A stretch of DNA of 64,000 nucleotides from Lentzea kentuckyensis (GCF_002150765.1 NZ_MUYM01000070.1:1-64000); one strand, 5' to 3'; shown: positions 7,743-16,941, counted from the stretch's first letter. Made by a program: numbers and translations. The notes: generated from the sequence alone by a model not told the origin.

Positions 7743-8645
7743 TCAGAAGTAGTACGGGTAGTTCGACCAGTCGGGGTCGCGCTTCTCGAGGAAGGCGTCG
7801 CGGCCCTCGACCGCCTCGTCGGTCATGTACGCGAGCCGGGTCGTCTCACCGGCGAACAGCTGCTGTCCCACCAGACCGTCATCGATCAGGTTGAACGCGT
7901 ACTTGAGCATCCGCTGCGCGGTCGGCGACTTGCCGTTGATCTCGCGCGCCCACTCCAGCGCCGTGGTCTCCAGCTCGGCGTGCGGCACGACGGCGTTGAC
8001 CGCGCCCATCTTGTGCATCTCCTCGGCGGAGTACGTGCGGCCGAGGAAGAAGATCTCGCGGGCGAACTTCTGCCCGACCTGCCGCGCGAGGTAGGCCGAC
8101 CCGTAGCCGCCGTCGAACGAGCCGACGTCCGCGTCGGTCTGCTTGAACTTCGCATGCTCCTCGCTCGCGATCGTCAGATCGCACACGACGTGCAGGCTGT
8201 GCCCGCCACCGGCCGCCCAGCCGGGGACCACCGCGATGACGACCTTCGGCATGAACCTGATCAGCCGCTGGCACTCCAGGATGTGCAGCCGTCCCGCACG
8301 CGCCGGGTCCACCGTGTCGGCGGTCTCGCCGGACGCGTACTGGTAGCCGCTGCGCCCGCGAATCCGCTGGTCACCGCCACTGCAGAAGGCCCACCCGCCG
8401 TCGCGCGGCGACGGTCCGTTGCCGGTGATCAGGACGCATCCGACGTCCGACGACATCCGCGCGTGGTCGAGCGCCCGGTACAGCTCGTCCACCGTGTGCG
8501 GCCGGAACGCGTTGCGCACCTCGGGCCGGTTGAACGCGATGCGGACCGTGCCCTGGTCGAGCGCGCGGTGATAGGTGATGTCGGTGAAGTCGAAGCCCTC
8601 AATCGGCTTCCACAGCGACGGGTCGAAGAGCTCCTGATCTGCCAC
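7743..8645 (-). CDS. menB: 1,4-dihydroxy-2-naphthoyl-CoA synthase
   Basis: 300-residue crotonase-fold enzyme that cyclises o-succinylbenzoyl-CoA. Diagnostic MenB features: CSGGDQRIRGRSGY (~residue 110), the oxyanion-hole region VPGWAAGGGHSLHVV and DADVGSFDGGYGSAYLAR. The C-terminal DWSNYPYYF is also typical. GTG start at 8645. It forms an operon with menE (2-nt gap) and the upstream membrane-protein gene lies 10 bases away, so co-transcription of all three is likely. Confidence 0.96.
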   Translation of the reverse strand: MADQELFDPSLWKPIEGFDFTDITYHRALDQGTVRIAFNRPEVRNAFRPHTVDELYRALDHARMSSDVGCVLITGNGPSPRDGGWAFCSGGDQRIRGRSGYQYASGETADTVDPARAGRLHILECQRLIRFMPKVVIAVVPGWAAGGGHSLHVVCDLTIASEEHAKFKQTDADVGSFDGGYGSAYLARQVGQKFAREIFFLGRTYSAEEMHKMGAVNAVVPHAELETTALEWAREINGKSPTAQRMLKYAFNLIDDGLVGQQLFAGETTRLAYMTDEAVEGRDAFLEKRDPDWSNYPYYF

Positions 8646-8655
8646 GCGGGAGACT

Positions 8656-9582
8656 CTAGGCGCCCGGTGCTGAGACCCGCTCCAGGATGCTCGACGACGC
8701 GAGCAGCATGGCGACGACTCCGATGGTCGGCAGGAACGACGAGAAGACGTTGACCCCGGCCGGGACGTGCACGTGCCACTGCACCACGACCACCCACGTG
8801 ATCGCGAGCTTCACGAGAAGGCAGACCGACCAGCTGCGCAACGTGCGGCCGGCGTTCACCGCGGGAGCGGTCAGGACCGCGTGCACCGGCACCGCGACGA
8901 TCACGAGCAGCAGCAGGGTGCCCGCGAGTGCGCCCAGCACCGAGGCGTCGGCCTCGTCGCTCCAGAGGCCGCGCACCTCCGGCAGAAACCACGTGACGAA
9001 CGCGATGACTCCGACCACCGCGGCGATCAGCCGTCGGCCTGGACGCGGCACCTGGGGACGGCGCACCAGGCAGATCAGCGCCGCGATGGTCGCGACGAGG
9101 CAGAACCCGATCCACGAAGCCGGCGTGCCGAGTGCCAGGTGGATCGGGATGCACGACAGCCACAGGGCGATCTGGGCCGTGTGCCGATCACGGCGGCGCA
9201 CCTGCTTCTGGCGGTAGAACAGGTCCCGTGCGGTCCACACCTGCCAGACCCCGAGCGCGCAGGCCGCGCCCCAGGCAGGTCCGGTCAAGGCGCCGTAGTC
9301 GATCGAATACGAACGCACGTCGAGCACCACGCCCACGCCGACCAACCGAGGCGTCGCGATCCCGTTGTTGAACGTGCTGACGATCATGGCGATGCCGCTC
9401 GCGACGGCGAGCACGCCCGCGAGCACGAGCCAGATGTCGAGCTCCGGCTCTTCCGGCTGAGGCGGCGCGTTGCCGGTGTTGTGCACCGTGTGGTTGAGGT
9501 CACCGTGCACATGGCCTATCTGCCAAGCGTTGCCTGAGACCTGGCCGCTGATCTCGTTGCGCGGTTCAGGCTCTTCGGTCAT
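8656..9582 (-). CDS. Multi-spanning membrane protein with N-terminal RHIM/amyloid-like motif
   Basis: 308 residues from ATG 9582, chosen because a GGGGTGGGG ribosome-binding tract precedes it; the frame stays open much further upstream as a shadow of menD. Residues ~8-30 contain NEISGQVSGNAWQIGHVHGD, close to the NxxSGxVxGxxxQxGxVxGD pattern of bacterial amyloid-signalling (RHIM-like) motifs. About eight hydrophobic segments follow (first near LVLAGVLAVASGIAMIV). The remainder matches no family I recognise. Such motifs normally mediate homotypic assembly with NLR- or effector-type partners; a partner is not visible here. Gene is divergent from menD and upstream of menB. Confidence 0.6.
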   Translation of the reverse strand: MTEEPEPRNEISGQVSGNAWQIGHVHGDLNHTVHNTGNAPPQPEEPELDIWLVLAGVLAVASGIAMIVSTFNNGIATPRLVGVGVVLDVRSYSIDYGALTGPAWGAACALGVWQVWTARDLFYRQKQVRRRDRHTAQIALWLSCIPIHLALGTPASWIGFCLVATIAALICLVRRPQVPRPGRRLIAAVVGVIAFVTWFLPEVRGLWSDEADASVLGALAGTLLLLVIVAVPVHAVLTAPAVNAGRTLRSWSVCLLVKLAITWVVVVQWHVHVPAGVNVFSSFLPTIGVVAMLLASSSILERVSAPGA

Positions 9583-9636
9583 TCCCCACCCCCCGGTTCT
9601 CAGCAGCGTAGCGAGGCCCACTGAGACAATCGACGG

Positions 9637-11208
9637 ATGAACGGGTCTACTGCGCAGGCGAGGGTGATCGTCGACGAACTGGTGCGCAACGGTGTGCGTC
9701 ACGTCGTGCTGTGCCCTGGTTCGCGCAACGCCCCGTTGTCGTTCGCCCTGCACCAGGCCGAGCAGAAAAGCCTGCTCGCGGTGCACGTGCGGATCGACGA
9801 GCGCAGTGCGGGGTTTCTTGCGCTCGGGCTCGCCAAGACGGGTACGCCCGCGGTCGTCACCTGCACGAGCGGTACCGCCGTGGTCAACCTGCACCCGGCC
9901 GTGGTCGAGGCGCAGCTGACGAACGTGCCGTTGATCGCGCTGACCGCCGACCGCCCGGTCGACCTCTACCGCACCGGTGCCAGCCAGACGATCAACCAGC
10001 ACGACGTCCTCGGCATCCCGACGTTGCACATGCCGGAGGGGGCCGACGAGCCCACCACGCGTTCGTTGATCTGCCGTGCCATCGCGACCGACGGCCCGTC
10101 GCACGTCAACGTGCCGTTCCGCCCGCCGCTCACGCCCTCCGACGACGCGTGGCCCACGTCGGACCGCGGTCCTTGGACGGAGACGGACCGCTCGTTCACC
10201 GTCGAGACACGCCCGTCGAAGTTGCCCGCCCGCACGCTGGTGCTGCTCGGCGACGACCGTCCGGAACGTCTCCGCAGGGCGTCGGACCTGGGCTGGCCGG
10301 TGGTCGCCGAACCGACCGCGCCCGGTGGTCTGCGGCACGGGTCGTTGCTGCTCAACGCGGGCCTGCCGGAGCACCTGCGGCCGGACGCGGTACTCGTGGC
10401 CGGGCGGGTGACGTTGTCGCGCGGCCAGCAGTCGTTGCTGAAGAACACCCCGGTCGTGCATGCCGTGGGTGATCAGGCGCAGTGGCCGGACGTGCAGTTC
10501 ACCGCGACGCGCGCGTCGACCTGGCTGCCCGAACCCGCGGAGCTCGACGGCGAGTGGCTGCAGGCGTGGCAGAGCGCGGTGAAGAACGTCAGCGCGGCCG
10601 TCGACGACCTGCTGGACGCCGAGCCGTGGCCGACCGGTCTGCACGTGGCGCGTGACCTGACGCAGGCGATGCCGTCGGGCGCGATGCTGTTCGTCGGCTC
10701 GTCCAACCCGATCCGCGACGTCGACCACGTGGGCGAGCGCCGTGCGGACATCACCGTGCACGCGAACCGGGGTGCCGCGGGCATCGACGGCAGCGTGTCC
10801 ACGGCCCTGGGGCTGGCGATGAACCATCAAGGTCCCGCATACGCGCTGATGGGCGACCTCACGTTCCTGCACGACAGCAACGGCCTGCTGGCCGACCACC
10901 AGCCGGACCTGACGATCGTCGTGCTCAACGACGACGGCGGAGGGATCTTTTCATTGCTGGAACAAGGGGCACCGGAGTACGACCAAAGCTTCGAGAGGAT
11001 TTTCGGCACGCCGCACGGGACTGATCTGACCGCTTTGTGCGCGGGCTACCGAATTCCGCACTCCAAAGTGGACGACCAGGAGGAGTTCCGTAGCGCACTT
11101 GCGCACCCGAAAGGCCTCCGAGTGGTGGAGGTGCAGGCAAAACGTGCCGAACTGCGTGGGCTGCACCAACGTCTCAAGTCGACTGTGTCAAACGTTTTCA
11201 GCAGATAG
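9637..11208 (+). CDS. menD: SEPHCHC synthase (2-oxoglutarate decarboxylase/carboligase)
   Basis: 523-residue thiamine-diphosphate enzyme that joins isochorismate and 2-oxoglutarate in the first committed menaquinone step. The catalytic Glu lies in RIDERSAGFLALGLAK (~residue 56); CTSGTAVVNLHPAVVEA, the SNPIRD segment and the ThDP/Mg motif GDLTFLHDSNGLL...NDDGGGIF are all present. Length is at the short end for MenD (usually ~550). Starts with ATG 9637 and is divergent from the RHIM-motif protein gene, sharing a ~54-bp intergenic region. Confidence 0.95.
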   Translation: MNGSTAQARVIVDELVRNGVRHVVLCPGSRNAPLSFALHQAEQKSLLAVHVRIDERSAGFLALGLAKTGTPAVVTCTSGTAVVNLHPAVVEAQLTNVPLIALTADRPVDLYRTGASQTINQHDVLGIPTLHMPEGADEPTTRSLICRAIATDGPSHVNVPFRPPLTPSDDAWPTSDRGPWTETDRSFTVETRPSKLPARTLVLLGDDRPERLRRASDLGWPVVAEPTAPGGLRHGSLLLNAGLPEHLRPDAVLVAGRVTLSRGQQSLLKNTPVVHAVGDQAQWPDVQFTATRASTWLPEPAELDGEWLQAWQSAVKNVSAAVDDLLDAEPWPTGLHVARDLTQAMPSGAMLFVGSSNPIRDVDHVGERRADITVHANRGAAGIDGSVSTALGLAMNHQGPAYALMGDLTFLHDSNGLLADHQPDLTIVVLNDDGGGIFSLLEQGAPEYDQSFERIFGTPHGTDLTALCAGYRIPHSKVDDQEEFRSALAHPKGLRVVEVQAKRAELRGLHQRLKSTVSNVFSR

Positions 11209-11263
11209 GAAACATACGTAAGTCGGTGGTTGATACCGCAAAAGTGTGGATAGCGTCGCGCGC

Positions 11264-12766
11264 ATGTCGATCAGATCCAAGGCGACGGCCGCAGTCGCGG
11301 CCACGGCCGCGATGACGCTTTTTGCGGGGACGGCGCTGGCGGCGTCTCCGGGTGCACCCGGTGCAGGCGACTCGTACTTCCCGACGTACGGCAACGGCGG
11401 ATACGACGTCTCCCACTACGACATCAGGCTCAACTACAACCCGAACGGCGACCAGCTGTCGGGCACCACGACGATCCTGGCGAAGGCCACCGAGGACCTC
11501 ACGCAGTTCAACCTCGACTTCCTGCTCAAGGTGAAGTCGGTCCGGGTCAACAACGTGCCGGCCTCCTTCGTCTCCGACGACGGCGAGCTCACGCTCACCC
11601 CGCGCGGCGGCGTCCGCAAGGGCCAGGATCTGACGATCGTCGTCACCTACGCCGACACCCCGTCCGCGGTGAAGGACCGCAACGGCTTCACGGCGTGGAC
11701 GAAGACCACCGACGGCGCCCTGGCCATCGGTGAGCCGGAAATCGCCTCCTGGTGGTTCCCGTCCAACGACCACCCGACCGACAAGGCCACCTTCGACGTC
11801 AACGTCGCCGTCCCGAACGGCGTCGAGGCGATCTCGAACGGCACCTTCGTCGGCCAGACCCGTCAGATCAACGGCTACACGCGCTGGAACTGGCGCAGCA
11901 CCAAGCCGCAGGCGACCTACCTGACGTTCCTGACGATCGGCCAGTTCGAGATCCGTCAGTCGACCACGCCGTCGGGCCAGCCGTACGTCAACGCGTACTC
12001 CGAGCGTCTCGGCGACAACGCCGACGCCGCCAAGGCCAGCGTCGAGCGCACGCCCGAGGTCATCGAGTTCCTCTCGGAGAACCTCGGCCCGTACCCGTTC
12101 GAGGCACAGGGCGGCGTCGTCACGCCGGACCTCGGCTACGCGCTGGAGAACCAGACCCGCCCGAACTACGACACTGCGTTCTTCCGCCGCGGCGCCAACA
12201 CCTACGTGGTCGCGCACGAACTGGGCCACCAGTGGTTCGGCGACTCGGTGTCGGTCCACGGCTGGCGCGACATCTGGCTGAACGAGGGCTTCGCCTCCTA
12301 CATGGAGTTCCTCTGGTCCGAGCACATCGGTGAGGGCACGGCGCAGGAGAACGCCGACTTCACCTACGACCTCTACCCGGCCGACAGCCCGTTCTGGCAG
12401 GTCCTGCCCGGCGACCCCGGCTCCGGCAGTGTGTTCGACAACGCCGTCTACGACCGCGGCGCCCTGACCGTGCACGCCCTGCGCGTGGCCGTGGGCGACG
12501 AGAAGTTCTTCGAGATCCTGAAGACCTGGCTCGCCGAGAAGAAGTACAAGGACGCCACCATCGAGGAGTTCATCGCGCTGTCGGAGCGGGTGTCGGGCCA
12601 GCAGCTCGACCAGCTGTTCCAGACGTGGCTCTTCACCAAGGGCAAGCCGGCGGAGGCTCCCGGCCGCACCTCGGACGCGGCCGCGAAGTCCCTCTCGGTG
12701 AAGGCCGAGCCGAAGTCGCGCGCCAAGATCCAGCTCACGCACGAACTGCTGGACGCGCACAAGTGA
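11264..12766 (+). CDS. Secreted M1-family zinc metallopeptidase
   Basis: 500 residues from ATG 11264 (an upstream in-frame GTG at 11246 would add six residues). The Sec signal peptide ends near AGTALA-A (residue ~28). The zinc site is HELGHQWFGDSV with the third ligand Glu 18 residues later in WLNEGFASYMEFLW; the exopeptidase substrate site is GGVVTPDLGYALEN rather than canonical GAMEN, so strict aminopeptidase activity is uncertain. Only the N-terminal, catalytic and a short helical domain are present; the long C-terminal domain of large M1 enzymes is absent, as in other secreted actinobacterial members. Confidence 0.88.
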   Translation: MSIRSKATAAVAATAAMTLFAGTALAASPGAPGAGDSYFPTYGNGGYDVSHYDIRLNYNPNGDQLSGTTTILAKATEDLTQFNLDFLLKVKSVRVNNVPASFVSDDGELTLTPRGGVRKGQDLTIVVTYADTPSAVKDRNGFTAWTKTTDGALAIGEPEIASWWFPSNDHPTDKATFDVNVAVPNGVEAISNGTFVGQTRQINGYTRWNWRSTKPQATYLTFLTIGQFEIRQSTTPSGQPYVNAYSERLGDNADAAKASVERTPEVIEFLSENLGPYPFEAQGGVVTPDLGYALENQTRPNYDTAFFRRGANTYVVAHELGHQWFGDSVSVHGWRDIWLNEGFASYMEFLWSEHIGEGTAQENADFTYDLYPADSPFWQVLPGDPGSGSVFDNAVYDRGALTVHALRVAVGDEKFFEILKTWLAEKKYKDATIEEFIALSERVSGQQLDQLFQTWLFTKGKPAEAPGRTSDAAAKSLSVKAEPKSRAKIQLTHELLDAHK

Positions 12767-12813
12767 GGCCGCTCGTCTGACCGCAACTGACTGTCAGACC
12801 TGCTGAGTACGTT

Positions 12814-13092
12814 ATGACGCAGGGGTTCCCCGCTCAGGGGGACCCCTGCGTCAGCCGCTTCTTCGTCAAACCGGACCCCACCGGACAGCGCCGCGAAGCC
12901 CACCTCCACCTGATCCAGGCCGGCCACGAGCGGTGGACCGACCAGATCAGGTTCCGCGACGCCCTGCGCGGCGACGCCGAGCTGGCGCGGCAGTACGAAG
13001 ACCTGAAACGCCAGCTGTCCCAAGACAGCGGGCACGACCGTGAGGCGTACACGGAAGGCAAGGCGGCGTTCGTGGCGACTCCGCCCGGCTAG
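12814..13092 (+). pseudogene. C-terminal remnant of a GrpB/UPF0157-family protein
   Basis: The 92-residue frame matches only the last half of GrpB-family nucleotidyltransferase-like proteins: RFFVKPDPTGQRREAHLHLI, then W, FRDALRGDAELARQYEDLKR and EAYTEGKAAFV. Complete members are ~170-200 residues with an N-terminal catalytic part, which is absent; upstream sequence in this frame reaches a stop at 12778 and shows no similarity. The first 13 codons lie in a strong hairpin. Overlaps the isochorismate synthase stop by four bases. Probably a decayed gene, though a shorter translated product cannot be excluded. Confidence 0.65.
12815..12853 (+). terminator. Strong 17-bp hairpin after the M1 peptidase gene
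   Basis: Arms 12815-12831 and 12837-12853 are complementary at 16 of 17 positions with a 5-nt loop (gctca). It lies 49 bases after the peptidase stop. There is no T tract, as is common in actinomycete terminators. The hairpin overlaps the apparent start of the GrpB-like fragment. Confidence 0.65.
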
Positions 13093-14321
13093 AGGCCCTC
13101 GAGCGCCTCACGCATCGGGCGCATCTTCGCGTGCGCCTCTTGCACCTCGATGTCCGGATCCGAGTCCGCGACCAGCCCGCACCCGGCGAACAACCGCGCC
13201 GTGGAACCGGAGATCTGCGCACACCGCAGCGCGATGCCGAGCTCGCCGTCGCCGTTGCCGTCGATCCACCCGACCGGCCCGGCGTACCGCCCGCGGTCCA
13301 TCCCCTCCAGCTGCGAGATCAACGTCGTGGCGTCCAACCTGGGCGTGCCTCCGACCGCCGCCGTCGGATGCACCGCCTCCCCGAGGCGCAACAAAGAGGT
13401 GGGCTCACCGAGCTCACCGATCACATCGCTGGACAGGTGTGACACGTTCGGCAGCCGAAGCACCGAAGGCCCCTCCACGGACATGGTCGTGCAGTACGGC
13501 CGGAGCGTCTCCGCGAGAGAGGTGATCGCGTAGTCGTGTTCTTCGAGGTTCTTCTCCGACGACATCAACGCCGCCGCAAGCTCCTCGTCCGAAACGCCGT
13601 CGTGCGGCCAAGTGGTGCCGGCCAGCACTCGCGAATCCACGACCGACCCGGTCCGGCGCAGCAGCAGCTCGGGCGTTGCACCGATAAGCCCGTCAACGGC
13701 GTACGCCCAGCACTCCGGATACCGGCGGGCCAGGCCTTGCAGCACGAACCGCTGGTCGAGCCGTCGGTCGGTGACCGCCACCAGGTCGTGGGCCAGGACG
13801 ACCTTGTCCAGCTCGCCGGCGCGCATCCTGGCGACGGCGGACCGCACTGCCTCGCGGAACTGCGTGACCGGCAGCTGTCCGTTCGCGTATCGGACCGTTG
13901 AGGGCCGCGAGAGAGGCGCGACCAACGGATTCGGGTCCGAGGCGCCGATCGTGGTGACCCACTGCTCGCCGTTGCGGCGGCCGACGACGACCTCGGGGAC
14001 GATCAGCACCGAGTTGCCCGGTTCGTCGGCGAACGCCATCGACACGAAGGCGACCGGACCGCTGCCCGGCACGCCCAGTTCGTCGTCGACGTCCAAGTGA
14101 GACACGAACTCGCGCCACCACTTGTCGGCCTGCGCGAACCGGTCCGGGCCGCTGACCTCCAGCCTCGCTGCCTCGCCCCAGCCGACCAGACCCGACCCGT
14201 CGCGCACCCAGGCGAGCGCGTGCTCCGGGTCTGGCAGCAATCCGAGCAGGTCACCGGCGGTGTCCCGCTTCGAGCGGACGCGGATTCGCTGCCGTGTGCG
14301 CGATGTCGGTGCTGAGGTCAC
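13089..14321 (-). CDS. Isochorismate synthase
   Basis: 410-residue chorismate-utilising enzyme of the MenF/EntC/DhbC family. C-terminal motifs: GATPELLLRR, HPTAAVGGTP, DRGRYAGPVGWIDGNGDGE, and FAGCGLVADSDPDIE at the Mg/chorismate site. The Lys of KVVLAHD (~residue 170), expected to be the general base of isochorismate synthases, is present. In this setting (menA, menE, menB, menD nearby) it most likely feeds MenD, although the same enzyme could supply a siderophore or salicylate route. GTG start at 14321; divergent from the DUF3592-like gene. Confidence 0.9.
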   Translation of the reverse strand: MTSAPTSRTRQRIRVRSKRDTAGDLLGLLPDPEHALAWVRDGSGLVGWGEAARLEVSGPDRFAQADKWWREFVSHLDVDDELGVPGSGPVAFVSMAFADEPGNSVLIVPEVVVGRRNGEQWVTTIGASDPNPLVAPLSRPSTVRYANGQLPVTQFREAVRSAVARMRAGELDKVVLAHDLVAVTDRRLDQRFVLQGLARRYPECWAYAVDGLIGATPELLLRRTGSVVDSRVLAGTTWPHDGVSDEELAAALMSSEKNLEEHDYAITSLAETLRPYCTTMSVEGPSVLRLPNVSHLSSDVIGELGEPTSLLRLGEAVHPTAAVGGTPRLDATTLISQLEGMDRGRYAGPVGWIDGNGDGELGIALRCAQISGSTARLFAGCGLVADSDPDIEVQEAHAKMRPMREALEGL

Positions 14322-14384
14322 GTCTCGACTGTATGGACCTCAACCTGAAAGCGCGGCATCCGCCCGGCTCTAGACTTCTCAGTT

Positions 14385-14831
14385 GTGGTGGAGGACGCAG
14401 TGACCAAGTCGCCGCTCGGTGTGCGCGTCCGCCGTGCGGTCAGCAGAACGTTGCTCGTCGTCGGTGGAGTGGTCACGCTCGTGTGCGTGCTGTTGCCGAT
14501 CGCGTGCTGGCGGGACGACATCGCCATCGAACGCAACGTGGGGCAGGCGGTCGCGCAGGTCGACTCCGTCGCCTTCAACAGGACGGTTGTGCGCTACGCC
14601 ACACCGGACGGGCGCGTGATCATCCCGTCTCAGGGCGTGCTGTACCCGTCGGGGTTGAAGGTCGGGGACAACGTGCGGGTCGAGTACGACCAGACGAACC
14701 CCGAACTGACGCGCGTCGCCGGCCGGTCCGCGCTGCTCAGCCTGCTTCCCGTCGGAACGTTCCTGGTGGCCGTCTGGCTCGTCATCGCGGCCGTTGTGAC
14801 AGTTCTACGCAGATTCGGCACTCAGGTGTAA
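14385..14831 (+). CDS. DUF3592-like two-helix membrane protein
   Basis: 148 residues, GTG 14385 (an in-frame GTG at 14400 is possible). Two transmembrane segments (LLVVGGVVTLVCVLLPIACW and LLPVGTFLVAVWLVIAAVVT) flank an ~80-residue external domain with FNRTVVRYATPDGRVI and GDNVRVEYDQTNPE, the pattern of DUF3592-type proteins. Function unknown. Ends 9 bases before paaA, so it may be the first gene of that transcript. Confidence 0.65.
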   Translation: MVEDAVTKSPLGVRVRRAVSRTLLVVGGVVTLVCVLLPIACWRDDIAIERNVGQAVAQVDSVAFNRTVVRYATPDGRVIIPSQGVLYPSGLKVGDNVRVEYDQTNPELTRVAGRSALLSLLPVGTFLVAVWLVIAAVVTVLRRFGTQV

Positions 14832-14840
14832 CATCGGTGC

Positions 14841-15779
14841 ATGGCGGATGACCTGGAGTTGCGTTTCGAGCGCACCGTGCAGGCCGAAGCGCGCATTGAG
14901 CCGCGCGACTGGATGCCCGACGGCTACCGCAAGACCCTGATCAGGCAGATCGCCCAGCACGCGCATTCCGAGATCATCGGCATGCAGCCGGAGGGCAACT
15001 GGATCAGTCGCGCGCCCTCGCTGCGGCGCAAGGCGATCCTGCTGGCGAAGGTGCAGGACGAGGCCGGGCACGGTCTGTACCTGTACTCGGCGACCGAGAC
15101 GCTCGGCGCCGACCGCGAGGACCTGACGACCAAGCTCATCGAGGGCCGCCAGAAGTACTCGTCGATCTTCAACTACCCGACGCTGACGTTCGCGGACGTC
15201 GGCGTGATCGGCTGGCTCGTCGACGGCGCCGCGATCTGCAACCAGGTGCCGCTGTGCCGCACGTCCTACGGGCCGTACGCGCGCGCCATGATCCGCATCT
15301 GCAAGGAAGAGTCGTTCCATCAGCGTCAGGGCTACGAGCTGCTCATGACGATGATGCGCGGCACCCAGCAGCAGCGCGACATGGTGCAGGACTCGGTGAA
15401 CCGCTGGTGGTGGCCGGCGCTGATGATGTTCGGCCCGCCGGACTCCGAGTCGACCAACACCGAGCAGTCGATGGCGTGGCGGATCAAGCGCGACACCAAC
15501 GACGAGCTGCGGCAGAAGTTCGTGAACATGAGCATGCCGCAGGCCGAGGCGCTCGGCGTGACGTTCCCGGACCCCGAGCTCAGGTGGAACGAAGAGCGCG
15601 GGCAGTACGACTTCGGCTCTCCGGACTGGGACGAGTTCTGGCAGGTCGTCAAGGGTGGCGGCGTCTGCAACGAACAGCGCATCGCCCACCGGCGCAAGGC
15701 GCACGAGGACGGTTCGTGGGTTCGTGAGGCCGCCGTCGCGCACGCGCAGAAGCACGCACAGAAGGAAGGTGCCGCGTGA
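14841..15779 (+). CDS. paaA: Phenylacetyl-CoA 1,2-epoxidase, catalytic subunit A
   Basis: 312-residue ferritin-like diiron protein; with PaaB, C and E it epoxidises the ring of phenylacetyl-CoA. Diiron ligand motifs are VQDEAGHGLYLY (~residue 77) and CKEESFHQRQGYELL (~residue 155), with a further acidic residue in the IIGMQPEGNW region. Length matches the family (~310-330). First gene of a tight paaABCDE operon: the stop overlaps the paaB start (GTGAG). Confidence 0.96.
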   Translation: MADDLELRFERTVQAEARIEPRDWMPDGYRKTLIRQIAQHAHSEIIGMQPEGNWISRAPSLRRKAILLAKVQDEAGHGLYLYSATETLGADREDLTTKLIEGRQKYSSIFNYPTLTFADVGVIGWLVDGAAICNQVPLCRTSYGPYARAMIRICKEESFHQRQGYELLMTMMRGTQQQRDMVQDSVNRWWWPALMMFGPPDSESTNTEQSMAWRIKRDTNDELRQKFVNMSMPQAEALGVTFPDPELRWNEERGQYDFGSPDWDEFWQVVKGGGVCNEQRIAHRRKAHEDGSWVREAAVAHAQKHAQKEGAA

Positions 15780-16060
15780 GCACGTCTTGGCCGCTGTGGG
15801 AAGTGTTCGTGCGGGGCAAGCGCGGCCTGAACCACGTGCACGTCGGTTCGCTGCACGCGCCGGACGCGGAGATGGCGCTGCGCAACGCCCGTGACGTCTA
15901 CACGCGTCGCAACGAGGGCGTCTCCATCTGGGTCGTGCCCGCGACCTCGATCACGGCTTCGTCGCCGGACGAGAAGGACCCGTTCTTCGCGCCGTCCGGG
16001 GACAAGGTCTACCGGCACCCGACGTTCTACGCGATTCCCGAGGACGTACCGCACCTATGA
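15776..16060 (+). CDS. paaB: Phenylacetyl-CoA epoxidase subunit B
   Basis: 94-residue small subunit. PaaB bridges PaaAC heterodimers and is needed for activity. Family hallmarks are WPLWEVFVRGKRGLNHVHVG at the N-terminus, then MALRNARDVYTRR and SIWVVP. GTG start overlaps the paaA stop, and its own stop overlaps the paaC ATG, so the three are coupled. Confidence 0.96.
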   Translation: MSTSWPLWEVFVRGKRGLNHVHVGSLHAPDAEMALRNARDVYTRRNEGVSIWVVPATSITASSPDEKDPFFAPSGDKVYRHPTFYAIPEDVPHL

Positions 16061-16941
16061 GCTTCGACAACGCCTACGAGTCGCTTCTCGGTCATGAGGA
16101 CGCGCACTGGGCTTTCGGAACTGGCTTCTCGGAGGCCCTGTCCGGCGTGAACCGCGAGTTCCCGGCCGGGGTCGACCGCGAAGCGCTGGCCGCCTACTGC
16201 CTGATGCTCGGCGACGACGCGTTGATCTTCTCGCAGCGCCTCTCGGAGTGGTGCTCGCGCGCTCCCGAGCTCGAAGAGGACATCGCCCTCGCGAACATCG
16301 CCCTGGACCTGCTGGGTCAGGCCCGCATGCTGCTCACCCGCGCCGGTGAGGTGCTCGGGAAGTCGGAAGACGAGCTGGCCTACCTGCGCGACGAACGCGA
16401 GTTCCGCAACGTGCACCTGGCCGAGATCGACTGCGGACCGGGCCCCGGCGGCGACTTCGGCACGACCATCGCGCGCCTGCTGGTGTTCTCGTCGTGGCGC
16501 CTGGCCCTGTTCTCCCGCCTGCGCGGCTCGGCGGACCCGGTGCTCGCCGCGATCGCCGAGAAGGGCCTGAAAGAGCTGGCCTACCACCGCGATCACGCCG
16601 CCCAGTGGACCGTCCGGCTCGGCGACGGCACCGACGAGTCGCACCGCCGCATGCAGGCCGGTTTGCAGCGGGTGTGGCCGTTCGTGGACGAGCTGTTCGC
16701 GACGCACGCCGTCGAAGCCCGTCTCGCCGGTGTCGCGGTCGACCCGGCGTCGCTGCGGTCCGAAGTGGACGGTGTGCTGGACGCGGTTCTCAGCGCTGCC
16801 GGTCTCACCCGTCCCGCCGACTCCCGCGCCGCACGTGTCGCGGGCATGGCCGGCCGCGACGGCGTGCACACCGAGGCCATGGGCTTTCTGCTCGCCGAGA
16901 TGCAGCACCTGCACCGCTCGCTGCCAGGAGCGGTCTGGTGA
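16057..16941 (+). CDS. paaC: Phenylacetyl-CoA epoxidase subunit C (structural)
   Basis: 294 residues, the ferritin-like but metal-free partner of PaaA. Recognisable segments: LMLGDDALIFSQRLSEW, IALANIALDLLGQARMLL, EFRNVHLAEIDCGPGPGG and a late HTEAMGFLLAEMQHLHRS. Length normal. ATG overlaps the paaB stop; its TGA overlaps the GTG of paaD. Confidence 0.95.
   Translation: MSFDNAYESLLGHEDAHWAFGTGFSEALSGVNREFPAGVDREALAAYCLMLGDDALIFSQRLSEWCSRAPELEEDIALANIALDLLGQARMLLTRAGEVLGKSEDELAYLRDEREFRNVHLAEIDCGPGPGGDFGTTIARLLVFSSWRLALFSRLRGSADPVLAAIAEKGLKELAYHRDHAAQWTVRLGDGTDESHRRMQAGLQRVWPFVDELFATHAVEARLAGVAVDPASLRSEVDGVLDAVLSAAGLTRPADSRAARVAGMAGRDGVHTEAMGFLLAEMQHLHRSLPGAVW

Noticed and set aside
9583..10899. 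N-terminal extension of the RHIM-motif protein (open for 439 more codons)
   Set aside because: It is the exact antisense of menD; a good ribosome-binding tract precedes ATG 9582.
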